Below are positions 33,234-43,622 of a DNA stretch of 64,000 nt, in pieces (positions within the stretch are counted from its first letter, which is position 1; each line of letters opens with the position of its first letter). The notes below the pieces were generated by a model that saw only the letters and a list, made by a program, of their open reading frames with translations, was not told where the DNA came from and ran no database searches. Made by a program: the position numbers and the translations under genes. The DNA comes from Arabidopsis thaliana (lineage: Eukaryota; Streptophyta; Magnoliopsida; Brassicales; Brassicaceae). The stretch covers positions 25,405,971 to 25,469,970 of the forward strand of contig NC_003070.9 of the NCBI RefSeq assembly GCF_000001735.4, written 5' to 3'.

Positions 33234-35934
33234 ATGGGAATCTTTTCACGCAGGTCAAGATCTTGTCTCTCTCTTTTTAGCTAATTAGTTTGGTCATTCG
33301 AGAGTTGTTGCAGAGAAACTTAGTCAAATTTTGTTCTTGTTATTTCAGTTCAATTAGTAGGAAATCAAAAGATGGAATGAAGATCATTGCAACGGCATTT
33401 TTTGGAGTAACATTTGGCTTTCTGATTGGAATATCTTTTCCATCATTATCAATCACTAAGGTTGCCGAATCAATCCTTATTGTCCTATTTCTGTGTTTGA
33501 TTAGATTTGTTTCCTTATCATCATTGGAAGATTTTTGTTCTCATATTTCAGGTGAGTCTCCCTACAAACTTTCTTCCTTCAAACGATCTCTCATATATCG
33601 AGGAAAAGGGTTCGAAAATTGCAACTCCAGAAAGTCATAAAGCTTGGTCATCATCAAAGGGTAACGATAGCAGCTCATCTACTCCGATTGACAAATCAAA
33701 GGCATGCTTCTACTCCTTAATTTGTTTATGACTTGGGAATGTTTTGGACCTTTACATTATTTAGACAAGTTACCGATTCCTACTTTAATATGCAACTGGG
33801 ATTCATCTTCAAGGACGGAAGACTAAAAGTCTAAGGTCTCCTTAATAATATGAGACATGTTTGAGGATCCTTACGTCTGATTAGTTTTGTACTCCAAAAC
33901 ATGAGATACGTGCTAATGAAATAAGTGGTATAGCAAATTAACAGAGAATTTCTTTGTGGTCTTACAAAGTTTAGTTAATTAGATTTCACCTTGCCCAACA
34001 TGACAGAAGCTAAGAACATGTGTTTGTTAACCTTTTCTTTCTGTGATTCATAATTAATGGTCTCAAATCTGTCCATGTTTTCATGTTTCATTTCTGATTT
34101 GTCGCAGATCTGGGTACCTTCTAATCCTCGTGGTGCTGAAATGTTGCCACCGGGTATGGTTGCTGCTGAATCAGACTTCTATTTGCGCAGATTATGGGGT
34201 TTACCGCATGAGGTTTGTGCTCATAGCATTCATTTCTGATATACAAAAGTAATGTAAATTTCTTATACATTATTTTCTTCCTCAGGATTTGAAAAGTGAA
34301 CCAAGATACCTCGCAACATTTACAGTGGGTATTAATCAGAAAGCAAATATCGATGCTTGTGTCAAGAAGGTTGGTTCATTCCCTTTGTTTGATGTTTTGA
34401 CTTCACGTCATAAATTGTTTATCATCTTCTCAACAGTTTTCAGAAAACTTCACTATTGTCCTGTTTCACTATGACGGCCGGGTAACTGAGTGGGATGAGT
34501 TTGAATGGTCAAAGACTGCTATACACATTAGCGTACGAAAGCAGACAAAATGGTACCAAACGCTCTTTATTCTTTATGGTAGAAAATAGTTTGGTGTGTT
34601 TATGACTACTGACTCCCTTGGCACCTGGAAATATATTAGGTGGTATGCAAAGAGGTTTTTGCACCCTGATATTGTAGCAAGATATGATTATATCTTCGTC
34701 TGGGATGAAGACCTGGGTGTCGAGCATTTTAACGCAGAAGAGTAAGTTGTAATAAACCTTTGCATGGATTCTTTCCATTTTTCTTGTTTTCATTTGATCT
34801 GTTGTAATCATCTTGGTTATCTGTTTCCAGGTACGTAAAGATGGTGAAGAAGCACGGCCTGGAGATTTCCCAACCTGGCTTGGAACCAAACCAGGGACTA
34901 ACGTGGCAAATGACAAAGAGACGAGGAGATATGGAAGTTCACAAGTATGTTGGATAAAATCCCTCAGATTATGGCCATGTTTAGTTTTCTGTATAATGAT
35001 CTTTATGAAGTAATGGGCTTTGAATCTTATCAGGATAACAGAAGAAAGACCTGGATGGTGCTCAGATCCTCATCTCCCTCCATGTGCTGCGTATGTAGAA
35101 GCCTTTCTTTTTACCCGTTTTGAGTTGGTTTTTCCCTATAACAGGAACTAACCAGTATCGAACTTTTGTGTCATTCAAAAATGCAGATTCGTAGAGATCA
35201 TGGCTCCTGTATTTTCAAGAAATGCCTGGCGATGCGTGTGGCATGTGATCCAGGTTCCTTGCTTCATCATCTGTTTCATTCTTCATTCATCTTCCCTAAC
35301 TCTCTCTTCTTGCCTGCCTTACTTATACGCTTTACCTTAAACTGTTAACAGAATGATTTGGTACACGGTTGGGGTCTTGACTTTGCACTCAGAAGATGTG
35401 TTGAGGTAAGAAAAGAGACACTTGAAGTTCGTTGTTTGTCACGCAAAAGACAGAGTTTCTAATTATATCGTCTGTTATATGACGAATCTGAATATATTTT
35501 ACACCGAAATGCAGCCTGCACATGAGAAGATAGGAGTAGTTGATTCTCAATGGGTCGTTCATCAATCTTTTCCTTCCCTTGGCAACCAAGTAAATCCCAT
35601 AGAACTCTCTCTATGTCCATTTTAACTTCTTCTCTCAGAAATCTGATTCTTTTTCGCTTGATGTAGGGTGAGGCGACAGACGGGAAAGCACCATGGCAAG
35701 GGGTAACAAAGCTTTTTATCTCTCTCTCGTGCTGAGAATTATGTGTTGTGAGGAAGACGCATAACTTGTGCAACAAGCGACGTCAATTTGTTTTGTTATG
35801 TGGTTTTGCAGGTGAGGGATAGATGCAAAAAGGAATGGACAATGTTCCAGAGTAGAATGGCTAACGCAGAGAAGGATTATTTCAAATCCTTACAAGTAGA
35901 AGGCTCCTCAAATTCAACAGCCACAACCATTTAA
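33234..35934 (+). CDS. DUF707 family membrane protein (lysine ketoglutarate reductase trans-splicing-like)
   Basis: Fourteen exons were needed to carry the frame (first 33234-33253, 33349-33460 and 33552-33701; last 35812-35934), giving 404 residues. A hydrophobic segment at about residues 17-43 (GMKIIATAFFGVTFGFLIGI) makes it a likely type II membrane protein of the secretory pathway. The conserved DUF707 region starts at IWVPSNPRGAEMLPPGMV, then has ESDFYLRRLWGLP, FSENFTIVLFHYDG, RYDYIFVWDEDLGV, GLTWQMTKRR, APVFSRNAWRCVWH, WGLDFALRRC and KIGVVDSQWVVHQ. The acidic D-E-D-L motif suggests a glycosyltransferase-like fold. The 'trans-splicing related' name comes from old database descriptions and says little. 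The third intron (33702-34107) appears to start with GC instead of GT. Biochemical function is unknown to me. Confidence 0.88.
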
Positions 35935-36515
35935 TAGGAGAGTTCTTAAAGTAGCTAGACGCTGACAGATTCAGTTTTACTAGTGCGTTCTTGCATTTAC
36001 ATATAGAGTCTGTATATGTTAATGTAGTAGATATTACCCATCACTACAAAATCATCACCAACCTTCCATCGAATAAACAAAAAAAGATGAATGTTTTGAA
36101 CCGCACTTGTGTATATCAAACCTGTGCATCTAGTGGTATGTGAAGTATCAATGTTAAAGATTGTTGTCGGTCTACTTAATCTACAAGTAAATTCTGAAAT
36201 GGTGTGGCGTGTTGTGTTTTATGGATCAGTGGAGTCACACGTGTCAGTTTCTTGGCGAACAGGAACTTGAGAAGCTTTCCACAAAGCACTTGCTTAGAAC
36301 CACGTGTCAGAGACTTTCGTGACACAGTCACAATCATGTGTTGGTCTAGTACCTTACGCGTGATACCACGCGTTTTGACCTATAGTTAAAAGACAGAGGA
36401 TTAGACATTAGTGGCTGGATCAACAACGTTAAGAAACTTCCTCTGTTTTATTAAAGCTTCCTCCTGAAGAGGGCGAAAGACTCTAGAAACAGAAACAGTA
36501 TCTATAGGAAGAAGA
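35935..36515. other. Intergenic between DUF707 and RING-H2 genes
   Basis: This holds the DUF707 3' UTR and the RING gene promoter. CACGTGT (36239-36245 and about 36301) and CACGCGTTTT are G-box-like elements near the RING gene. Confidence 0.5.
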
Positions 36516-36917
36516 ATGGGTATTTCTCATTACCCGACAGCGTCTGAAGGAGTGATGCCAATGCTAGTAATGAACACAGTTGTTTCAGTGTCTCTAGTAA
36601 AGAACATGGTAAGATCTGTTGTCAACATGGTGAGCTCTGAGACCAATGAGGCAAGGAACAAAGAGGACGACCAAGATCATGAGGATTCAAAAAGAAGAAG
36701 AAGAATCTCAATCACACACTTTGAATCTCTGTGTGAGAACAGAGGAAGCAGGAACGAGAGAGAAGCTATGGACTGTTGTGTGTGTCTTTGTGGGTTTAAA
36801 GAGGAGGAAGAGGTGAGTGAGTTAGTGTCCTGCAAGCATTACTTTCACTCAGCTTGTTTGGATAAATGGTTTGGTAATAACCACACAACTTGTCCTCTCT
36901 GCAGATCCATCCTTTAG
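36516..36917 (+). CDS. Small RING-H2 zinc-finger protein
   Basis: This is an intronless gene of 133 residues. The N-terminal half has a moderately hydrophobic stretch (VMPMLVMNTVVSVSLVKNMV) that could anchor it in a membrane. An acidic patch and an RRRR cluster follow. The C-terminus is a RING-H2 finger: CCVCLCGF, then SCKHYFHSACLDKWF and TTCPLCRS, ending three residues after it. The spacing fits the RHA/ATL-like E3 ligases that receive ubiquitin from an E2 through this finger. The target is unknown. Paired G-box-like motifs upstream suggest light or ABA-type regulation, which is an inference. Confidence 0.9.
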   Translation: MGISHYPTASEGVMPMLVMNTVVSVSLVKNMVRSVVNMVSSETNEARNKEDDQDHEDSKRRRRISITHFESLCENRGSRNEREAMDCCVCLCGFKEEEEVSELVSCKHYFHSACLDKWFGNNHTTCPLCRSIL

Positions 36918-37200
36918 ACTTTCCTTTTATGGCTTTTCACAATTTTTTTTTAAATGTTTTCTAGTTTCTATTTTGGGAAACTCAGATTCTGTTGTGTCCA
37001 CTTTGTGGGTTTTGTAAGGTTTTTTATAACGAATAAATGTGCTTTTGATAGCTGTGCTCTGATAGTATGTGGTTCATGTTAACAACTGGATTATACACCA
37101 GTTTTCTTGTAATTCACAACCAAAATAAAAGTAGATGTGACAATTAGAAGAACAGTGTTACATCTTTTGCATATATAACAGAATCTCTACTAACTGAAAC

Positions 37201-37461
37201 TTAGATAATACAGTTGTTAAATTTTCTGTGCTTTAGATTGATGAAATTCTCTGCTTCTTTATCAACATCTTCATCTTTTGCTTTCTTCTCACTCTTCACC
37301 TTCCTCATATGATGTGATGACGTCTTCATCACGTCATGACTCAAGTCTTCGTACTCCATAACTTGATGATTAGGTTTCTCTGCCATCGAATTCATGTGAT
37401 GATGATGGGTATGGTGACGATGATGATGAGTTTTATGCTGAAGGAAGGTCTCAGGCACCAT
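37201..37461 (-). CDS. Small His-rich protein with DUF761-like C-terminus
   Basis: This is a single open frame of 86 residues. The N-terminus is histidine-rich (HKTHHHRHHTHHHH), the centre is mixed and charged, and the C-terminus reads EDVDKEAENFINLKHRKF. That end resembles the DUF761 motif of plant proteins (acidic, then V-D-x-x-A-E-x-F-I). DUF761 proteins are small, poorly understood and often stress-induced. The coherent motif at the very C-terminus supports a real gene. The His cluster could bind metal. No signal peptide was seen. It lies at the left edge of the repeated 37-45 kb cluster but is not obviously one of its paralogues. Confidence 0.65.
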   Translation of the reverse strand: MVPETFLQHKTHHHRHHTHHHHMNSMAEKPNHQVMEYEDLSHDVMKTSSHHMRKVKSEKKAKDEDVDKEAENFINLKHRKFNNCII

Positions 37462-38969
37462 TGTTTCTATTGAAATTCTTGTTTGATATCTTCTTATTAC
37501 TCAGTACGCATTTAAATTAATCATCAGAGGGATTATATCTACGCATGTTTAGTATTGGAGTCTTAAGGATTACGTTGAATCCGATACCTTTTATTCCTTT
37601 AGATTATTCCAGGTTTGGCCAATGTTCATTGGACCATTAAATATATTGACGCATATGTGACATGTCTATTGTTGTATTTAGAGGATAGTTGGCTAAAGGT
37701 ATATATGCCCATGAACAAACAGAAAACGGTAAACGAGAGTCACTGATGGTTATTCGATCGAACTAGATACCTTTAACAATGGATGATATGGCGTGTTTTG
37801 ACTACAACTTTAGTAAAGAAAGTAGGAAAATATGTGTGTATAAGTTCAATGTAAGGCTAATTATCTCCGTTGTGGAATGGTCTCTTCAATCGTTATGATA
37901 GAAATTGCATCTTGCTTGGAGAGATAACTTGTGGTTTTGCCTTGATGAGGATTCGTCATGTTGACCTAGGACCACTAAAAAATATCGAAGATATTCTCCT
38001 TCATATGATAAGAAGGATTCAAGAGATTATGATATATAGTAAAACTTTTATAAACTAATACTGGACAAATAAAAAAAAAATGTTATAAATTATTTATATT
38101 TTCTAGTTTCGAGTAGGAGTAATATAAAAACTAATACAATTCGATAAGATAGAAAAATAATTATTTTTTGAAAATTTTAATGTAAATCTAAGTTTCTAAT
38201 AATATAATAATAATTTTATAAACTGCACATATATAACAAAAATAAATACATGATTTTAGTGTTATTTGTATTTTTTTAAAAAAATTACTGATATTACATA
38301 CTTTTTGGTGTTATGTTTTCGAATTTTAACATATATTAATTTTATTGAGCAATGTGAGAGATAATATATTTAGTGTATATAAGAGGAAGACAACTAAATA
38401 ACCAGTTGTTGTGAAAACCTATATAGTTGTGATCCACATGAAAATTCCAATACAAGTCTACGCACAAACCCATCTTTTCTAGTTAACGTAATTAGTTTTC
38501 TTTGTTCCTTAACTCACTTGTACTTATGTTATTTTAACAAGTAGATTCATGTAATGAACATTAAAGCATGTAACTTGAGGGTTTTTTTCCCTTGTCTTCA
38601 TCGTGAAACAACATATCTTAATCCAATCATTTTCGTAAATAGTCTTTTCGTTTTCTCTTTCTATATATATAGTTCAATGAGATATAATATACTTCCTAAA
38701 TATTCATTTCAAATTTTGTCGATAAATATATATTAAAGTCAATTTATATACCGATCTAATATATATTTCTTATGTAATATGATAAATGATTTATTAACTT
38801 AAACAAGAACGCTGACAAAAAAAAAAAAAAACTTAAACAAGAACATTTATTTTCATTAAAAGTCCGTCACACAAATACATGATACATCTTACACATTTAT
38901 TATATGGGGAGTACATAATCGTTACTTTCTTATTTGAACCGTCAGAATATTTGGGTAGTCTAGAGTCCT
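37462..38969. other. Cluster spacer with duplicated block
   Basis: 37,500-37,960 resembles 42,500-42,960 in order and content (GGCCAA..GTTC, GAACTAGAT.CCTTTAA, GGCGTGTTTTGAC and TCTCTTCAATCGTTATGAT). The remainder to 38,830 is extremely AT-rich. 38,840-38,969 is the 3' flank repeated downstream of each small gene. Confidence 0.6.
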
Positions 38970-39206
38970 CTACTCCCTGTCTTTCTGGCGGCGACGGCGG
39001 CCGTTCTCCTTAGCCTTCACTGCTGCTGCACCGCCGTTACGGCTAAGGTTGGTCGGGAGCTTCTTTTTGTGCTCCTCGCAGTCGGTACGAGTGCAGCTCT
39101 GGTAACTATCGGGGCATATTCCGATCCCTCTGGCGAACCCATCCACCGTTCCAATAATCGCTCCGGCAATCCCTCCGACAATCCCTCCAATAAGCGTATC
39201 AAGCAT
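38970..39206 (-). CDS. Small Gly-rich protein of the MLD cluster, paralogue 1
   Basis: This is a 78-residue single-exon frame. It starts MLDTLIGGIVGGIAGAIIGT, a glycine-zipper-like hydrophobic segment of about 20 residues, then VDGFARGIGICPDSYQS, a Cys-containing middle and a very basic C-terminus (KENGRRRRQKDRE). It is clearly homologous to the gene at 40490 along its whole length, and its start and end resemble those of the gene at 43623-44973. The conservation of frame between copies despite many base differences supports coding. It could insert into or act at membranes. No known domain or function is recognised. The family appears to be restricted to this cluster, as far as this window shows. 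Confidence 0.75.
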   Translation of the reverse strand: MLDTLIGGIVGGIAGAIIGTVDGFARGIGICPDSYQSCTRTDCEEHKKKLPTNLSRNGGAAAVKAKENGRRRRQKDRE

Positions 39207-40489
39207 TTTTATATATTAATTCTGTTGTTTTTCTTTGATATGAATAAGAGCTTACAATCTTTCAGATGTTTGTATATATTTATACAATTCTCGTAGTGTT
39301 CACTTAAGTTTGTTTGTTATGGCAATTATTCGTCATATGATATCCATGATATGATAAGAATCTTATTCTTTTTTTTTTACCACCACCATACGTAAAATTG
39401 AATAGACATGTTTGTTCTTATTCCGTTCGTCTTAAAAAATTCAACGATCACAAAAATTCGTGAAGTAGATGGAAAGAAAGTGGAAAACAAGATAACTATG
39501 GACATACACGACCCGTCTTACTTGTCACTCAAATGGTCCTTCAATCGCTATGATGGAAATTGCATCTAATGCTTGCAAAGTTTGAAGACTCTCCAAGTGG
39601 AAGTGGACTTAAAGTTTCCCCTTGTTGAAGATTCAGGTCGTTGTTCTAGGCCAGAAAATAAAGCCTTATAAAAGTGTAATAATCTAACTATTCAACTTAG
39701 ACTCCATAACGCTGTAAATTGCAAGAAAACATTTCTATTAGTATTAAGTTCAAGAATTAGTCTAGACTTTGGATTTAGGAAGACTCTGATTATTGGAAAA
39801 AAAAAAAACATTGCTTGTGTAAGGTTCGTTTGATTTTTGAGATAAAAGTGTAGACAACTCTATCAATGACATTCATGGAATTCTTCAAGAAATTCGACAG
39901 CTTCAAGGTTGTTTCCGTTCTATCTCCTTTAGTTATATTTCTCGTCTTTCCAATTCAAAAGGCAGACGCTGTCGCCAAATATGCTATCTGTGTTTGTGTT
40001 TCCCTCAAGAACATTGCATAACTGAAAAGGCTAATCGAATCAACAAAAAATCCTATGATCCGTCTAATTTAGTAAATGAATTACTTGTTTGAATCAAATC
40101 TATGAGCTTAAAGTTTTGGTCGATAAATGCAAAATAAATTATCTAATTATTTAGATGAACCAGAAACATTAAAACGACATATCCTACTGCACTACGTAAC
40201 TTATAAATTCATTAGGGTTTTCGTTACACCATAACGTTACTTTTCAAACTTAATTGTGTGCAAATAAATTCAATCTTTTCACGTGTGGAAATAACTGTTA
40301 ATATACATCACTTTTATTAAACACACTCCTTTTATTAATCATAAAGTTCATAAAATTAAACAAGAAGACTTTTCATTAAAAGTCTCCTATATTTTTGGTA
40401 AGATACTGAAACATGTCCATCTTATACATACATCGTATACATTTATTATTTTGGATACATAATCATTACTGGGTGTGGTCAGGAGTCCT
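39207..40489. other. Cluster spacer with promoter-like and flank repeats
   Basis: This contains a promoter-like copy (39358-39432, TTCTTATTCCGTTCGTC), the TTCAATCGCTATGATGGAAA copy near 39540, and the 3' flank copy of the next gene (about 40,200-40,480). A frame near 39,873-40,020 shows no stable similarity. Confidence 0.6.
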
Positions 40490-40717
40490 TTACTCCCTGT
40501 CTTTCTGGCGGCGGCCGCCGGAGTTCTCGGATGCCTTCACTGCACCGCCATTACCATTGCCGTAGTTTCCCGGACTCGTCATATTGTTGTTCTCGAAGCG
40601 ACCGGTGCTCTGATAATTATTGGGCCATATCCCGACCCCTTTGGCAAACCCATCGACCGTTCCAAGAATCCCTCCGGTAATCCCTCCGGCAACCCCAATA
40701 ATAAGCTTATCAAGCAT
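40490..40717 (-). CDS. Small Gly-rich protein of the MLD cluster, paralogue 2
   Basis: This is a 75-residue frame homologous to the 38970 gene. The start MLDKLIIGVAGGITGGILGT has the same glycine-zipper segment, then VDGFAKGVGIWPNNYQS, an Asn/Gly-rich middle without the cysteines of paralogue 1, and the shared tail SENSGGRRQKDRE. Promoter-like sequence (40,844-40,910) and 3' flank are also shared with the neighbours. The function is unknown; small membrane-active or membrane-anchored proteins are plausible. The middle is the fast-changing part, while both ends are conserved. Confidence 0.75.
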   Translation of the reverse strand: MLDKLIIGVAGGITGGILGTVDGFAKGVGIWPNNYQSTGRFENNNMTSPGNYGNGNGGAVKASENSGGRRQKDRE

Positions 40718-43622
40718 TTTTCTTTATATTTATCTACTTGTGTTAGTTTTCTTTGATATGGATAAGTGTTTTAATCTTTCAGATGTTTTCTATATATAGA
40801 AAAAATTTCTTGTATATAGTTCCCTTTTTTATGATCTGAATCTTATTCTCTTAGTACCATCACTACCGAAAGTTGAATAGATATGTTTGTTCTAATTCCG
40901 TTCGTCGTTTTTAATAATGATCACATGGGAAAGATCCAAACTAAGGAGGTTTCTGTCTACGGACACGTTTTCTTTAAAAAATCAGACCCTATAGACCCTC
41001 AAAAATAGATGTTGTATGTGTATCAACTAATGTTTAGTCCAAAAAGGCATGTTTTGACAGCAATACTAGTAACGAACATTAGAAAAGATGTGTGGATAAG
41101 TTTAGTGTAAGGCCCATCTCCTTCGTGGAATGGTCTCTTCAATCGTTATGATGGAAATTGCATCTAATGCTTGCAAAGTTTGAAGAGTCTCTCTTAACCA
41201 AGTGATAGCGGATTCTCATTGTTGGTCTAGTCCATGAAAAGAATTTCCTTAAACGTGGAATTATCTAACTATCCCGCTTAGCCACTCGTCGACGCTTTCA
41301 GTGGCAATAAAACTCATATTAATACTTGGCTCAGGAATTAGTTTGGACTTCGGTCGACAAAGACCTAGTCCCGATTATTAAAAAAAAAACGTTAATGACA
41401 GTGTAAAGTTTATTTTAAAAAACAGATTTCTATGAGGTAAAAGAAGAAAATGTTATTCCCTTTGGAGATTATTCGAAATATCATCGTACGATCATATGAA
41501 TCTTATTCTCTTTTCTACCACGAAAGTTGAATAGTCATGTTTGTTCTAATTCCGTTCGTCTTTTAAATTAAAGATCAGTCCTATTCATATGGGAACATTT
41601 CGGAATTGGCTGAGTATTAATGGAAGCATAATAATGAAACTGGAAATTAAACCTAGTCTAGTTCTATTTATTACGGATTTTATTTGATTTTATATTAAAT
41701 TTGTTTGAGTTAAAATTTTCATTCATTTTTGGATTTCGACGAAGCGTTGTGTAACTTTTTTTTTTTTTTTTTTGTTCTTTGCTAATAGCCACGTAACGTG
41801 CATGACATGAGTAAGCCGGCCACGTTAGCGAAAAGTGGGAAGTAACACAAGAAGTCTAAAGACCATGGGATATTCAATGGTGAGGGTTAAAAAATACCGA
41901 GATTAAGTAGGAAGAAGATGAGGAAAGAAGACTTGTGTTAGAATATTGGAGACAAACCAATGATCCTTAGACGAAGCAAAGAAGAGAACCTCCAAGAGAA
42001 GTAACGGTGATTGTGGTGACCGTAGGGATTACTTTCAGCTTTGGTAACCATAAGTAAAATGATGATAAATTCAATTTGGATAGAAAAATACACCACTTAA
42101 GTAGCATCCCACATCAATCCACGAAACTGAAAAGATCAAAACATTTGCTATTAAAGGAACTATTCCAAAAATTTAGTGAAACGTGCCTAACATAACACAT
42201 ATACAACCGATAATCCGATATGTACTTTGAAAATCGGAGGAAGCCCACCAAATATACCAGAAAGTTGGCTAGATCTCATCAAGTAAATGCAAGATGGTTG
42301 TCACCATGATGATGGTGTTAGAAATCATAAAATATGTAAATATTTTTAACATGTTCATCCATCAGTTGAGCCACGGTCAATCTGGGTCGATCCTGACAGC
42401 CCTATAACTCGGAAGATAGCTTGGTTCGCTGTCCATGTCAGGTGTCAGGTTAATAATCATTGGATCAGGCTGAATTGGATATCTTTCTATTATTTCTTCT
42501 TTCTTATTCCAGGTTTGGGCCAAATGTTCTTGGAAGATTAAAACTAGAGACGCACGGTTCAATATATATTCAACAAGTAGAAGGAAAAATAACTTTGTAA
42601 AATATAAAGAGGTGGGCCAATGGGTTTAGAGGAGAGTTGCCAACGTATATATTCCCATATAAAGAAAGAGAGAACGGTAAACGATAACTACTATTGGTTA
42701 TTCAGTCGAACTAGATGCCTTTAATAATTGATCAAATTGGCGTGTTTTGACCGCAACATTATCAAAGAACATACGAAAATATGCGTGGATATGGTCAATG
42801 TTAGGTTCATCTCCGTTGTGCAATGGCCTCCCTCTTCAATCGTTACGATGGAAATTGCTTCTAATGCGCAAATTTTAGAGTCTCTCTTAACCAAGTGGCG
42901 GTTTTGTGTTGTTGAGGATTCATTTTATGGGTCTAAAAAAATAATAAAAATCGCCTCAAACGTGAACTTATCTAACTTTCTTGCTTAGCCATCCGTCATC
43001 TCGAAACTCATATTTTTATTGGACTCAGGAATAGACTTGGTCTAAAAAGACCAGATTATAAAATGTAATTAAAAATCATTATTGACAATGTAGAAGTTCA
43101 TTTTTTTAATCAACAGTTTTTTTTTTTTGATTAAACGATGTAAAGTTTTTTTTCTTCACAGTGTAAAACATTAGTTATTACAAACGGAATCCAAGAATGT
43201 GAAGTTTATTTTAAAACAGATGTTTTTTTTCTTTTTTTTTTGGAGGTGAAAGAAGTTATAAATTACTTATAAGTTATAAATTCACTACTGCACCACTTAC
43301 TTATAGGTTATAAATTCACTAGGGTTTTTATTACACCACAATGTTACTTTTAACTTAATTTTGTGCAATATAATCACCCCTTCCACGTGGGGAAATCAAC
43401 TGATAATATACATCACTTTTATTAAACATAAGCAGCAACAACAACACTCTTTAGAAATCATAAGGTCATCAAACGAAAGCACTTTTTTGGGATAAAAGCC
43501 ACCTATTTAGTTTTGGTACGATACAGAAACATGTCCATCACACACATACATCTTATAAATGTATTATTTGGGTACATAATCATTACTTTCTTATTTGAAC
43601 CGGCATAGTATTTAGGTGGAGT
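40718..43622. other. Cluster spacer with rearranged copies and an orphan promoter copy
   Basis: This holds the promoter-like copy of the 40490 gene (40844-40910), a TCTCTTCAATCGTTATGATG copy (about 41,134), an orphan promoter-like copy (41501-41563), a 20-odd base T tract (about 41,757), a USE-like element (42105-42155), a fourth TCTTCAATCGTTACGATGG copy (about 42,832) and the 3' flank of the next gene (43,260-43,620). No intact gene was seen. Confidence 0.55.
42105..42155 (+). promoter_or_regulatory. snRNA-promoter-like USE and TATA pair (weak)
   Basis: ATCCCACATCA at 42105-42115 differs by one base from the plant snRNA upstream sequence element RTCCCACATCG. TATTAAA starts 33 bp further on, the spacing of Pol II snRNA genes. 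No known snRNA follows, so this may be chance or a dead promoter. Confidence 0.25.
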
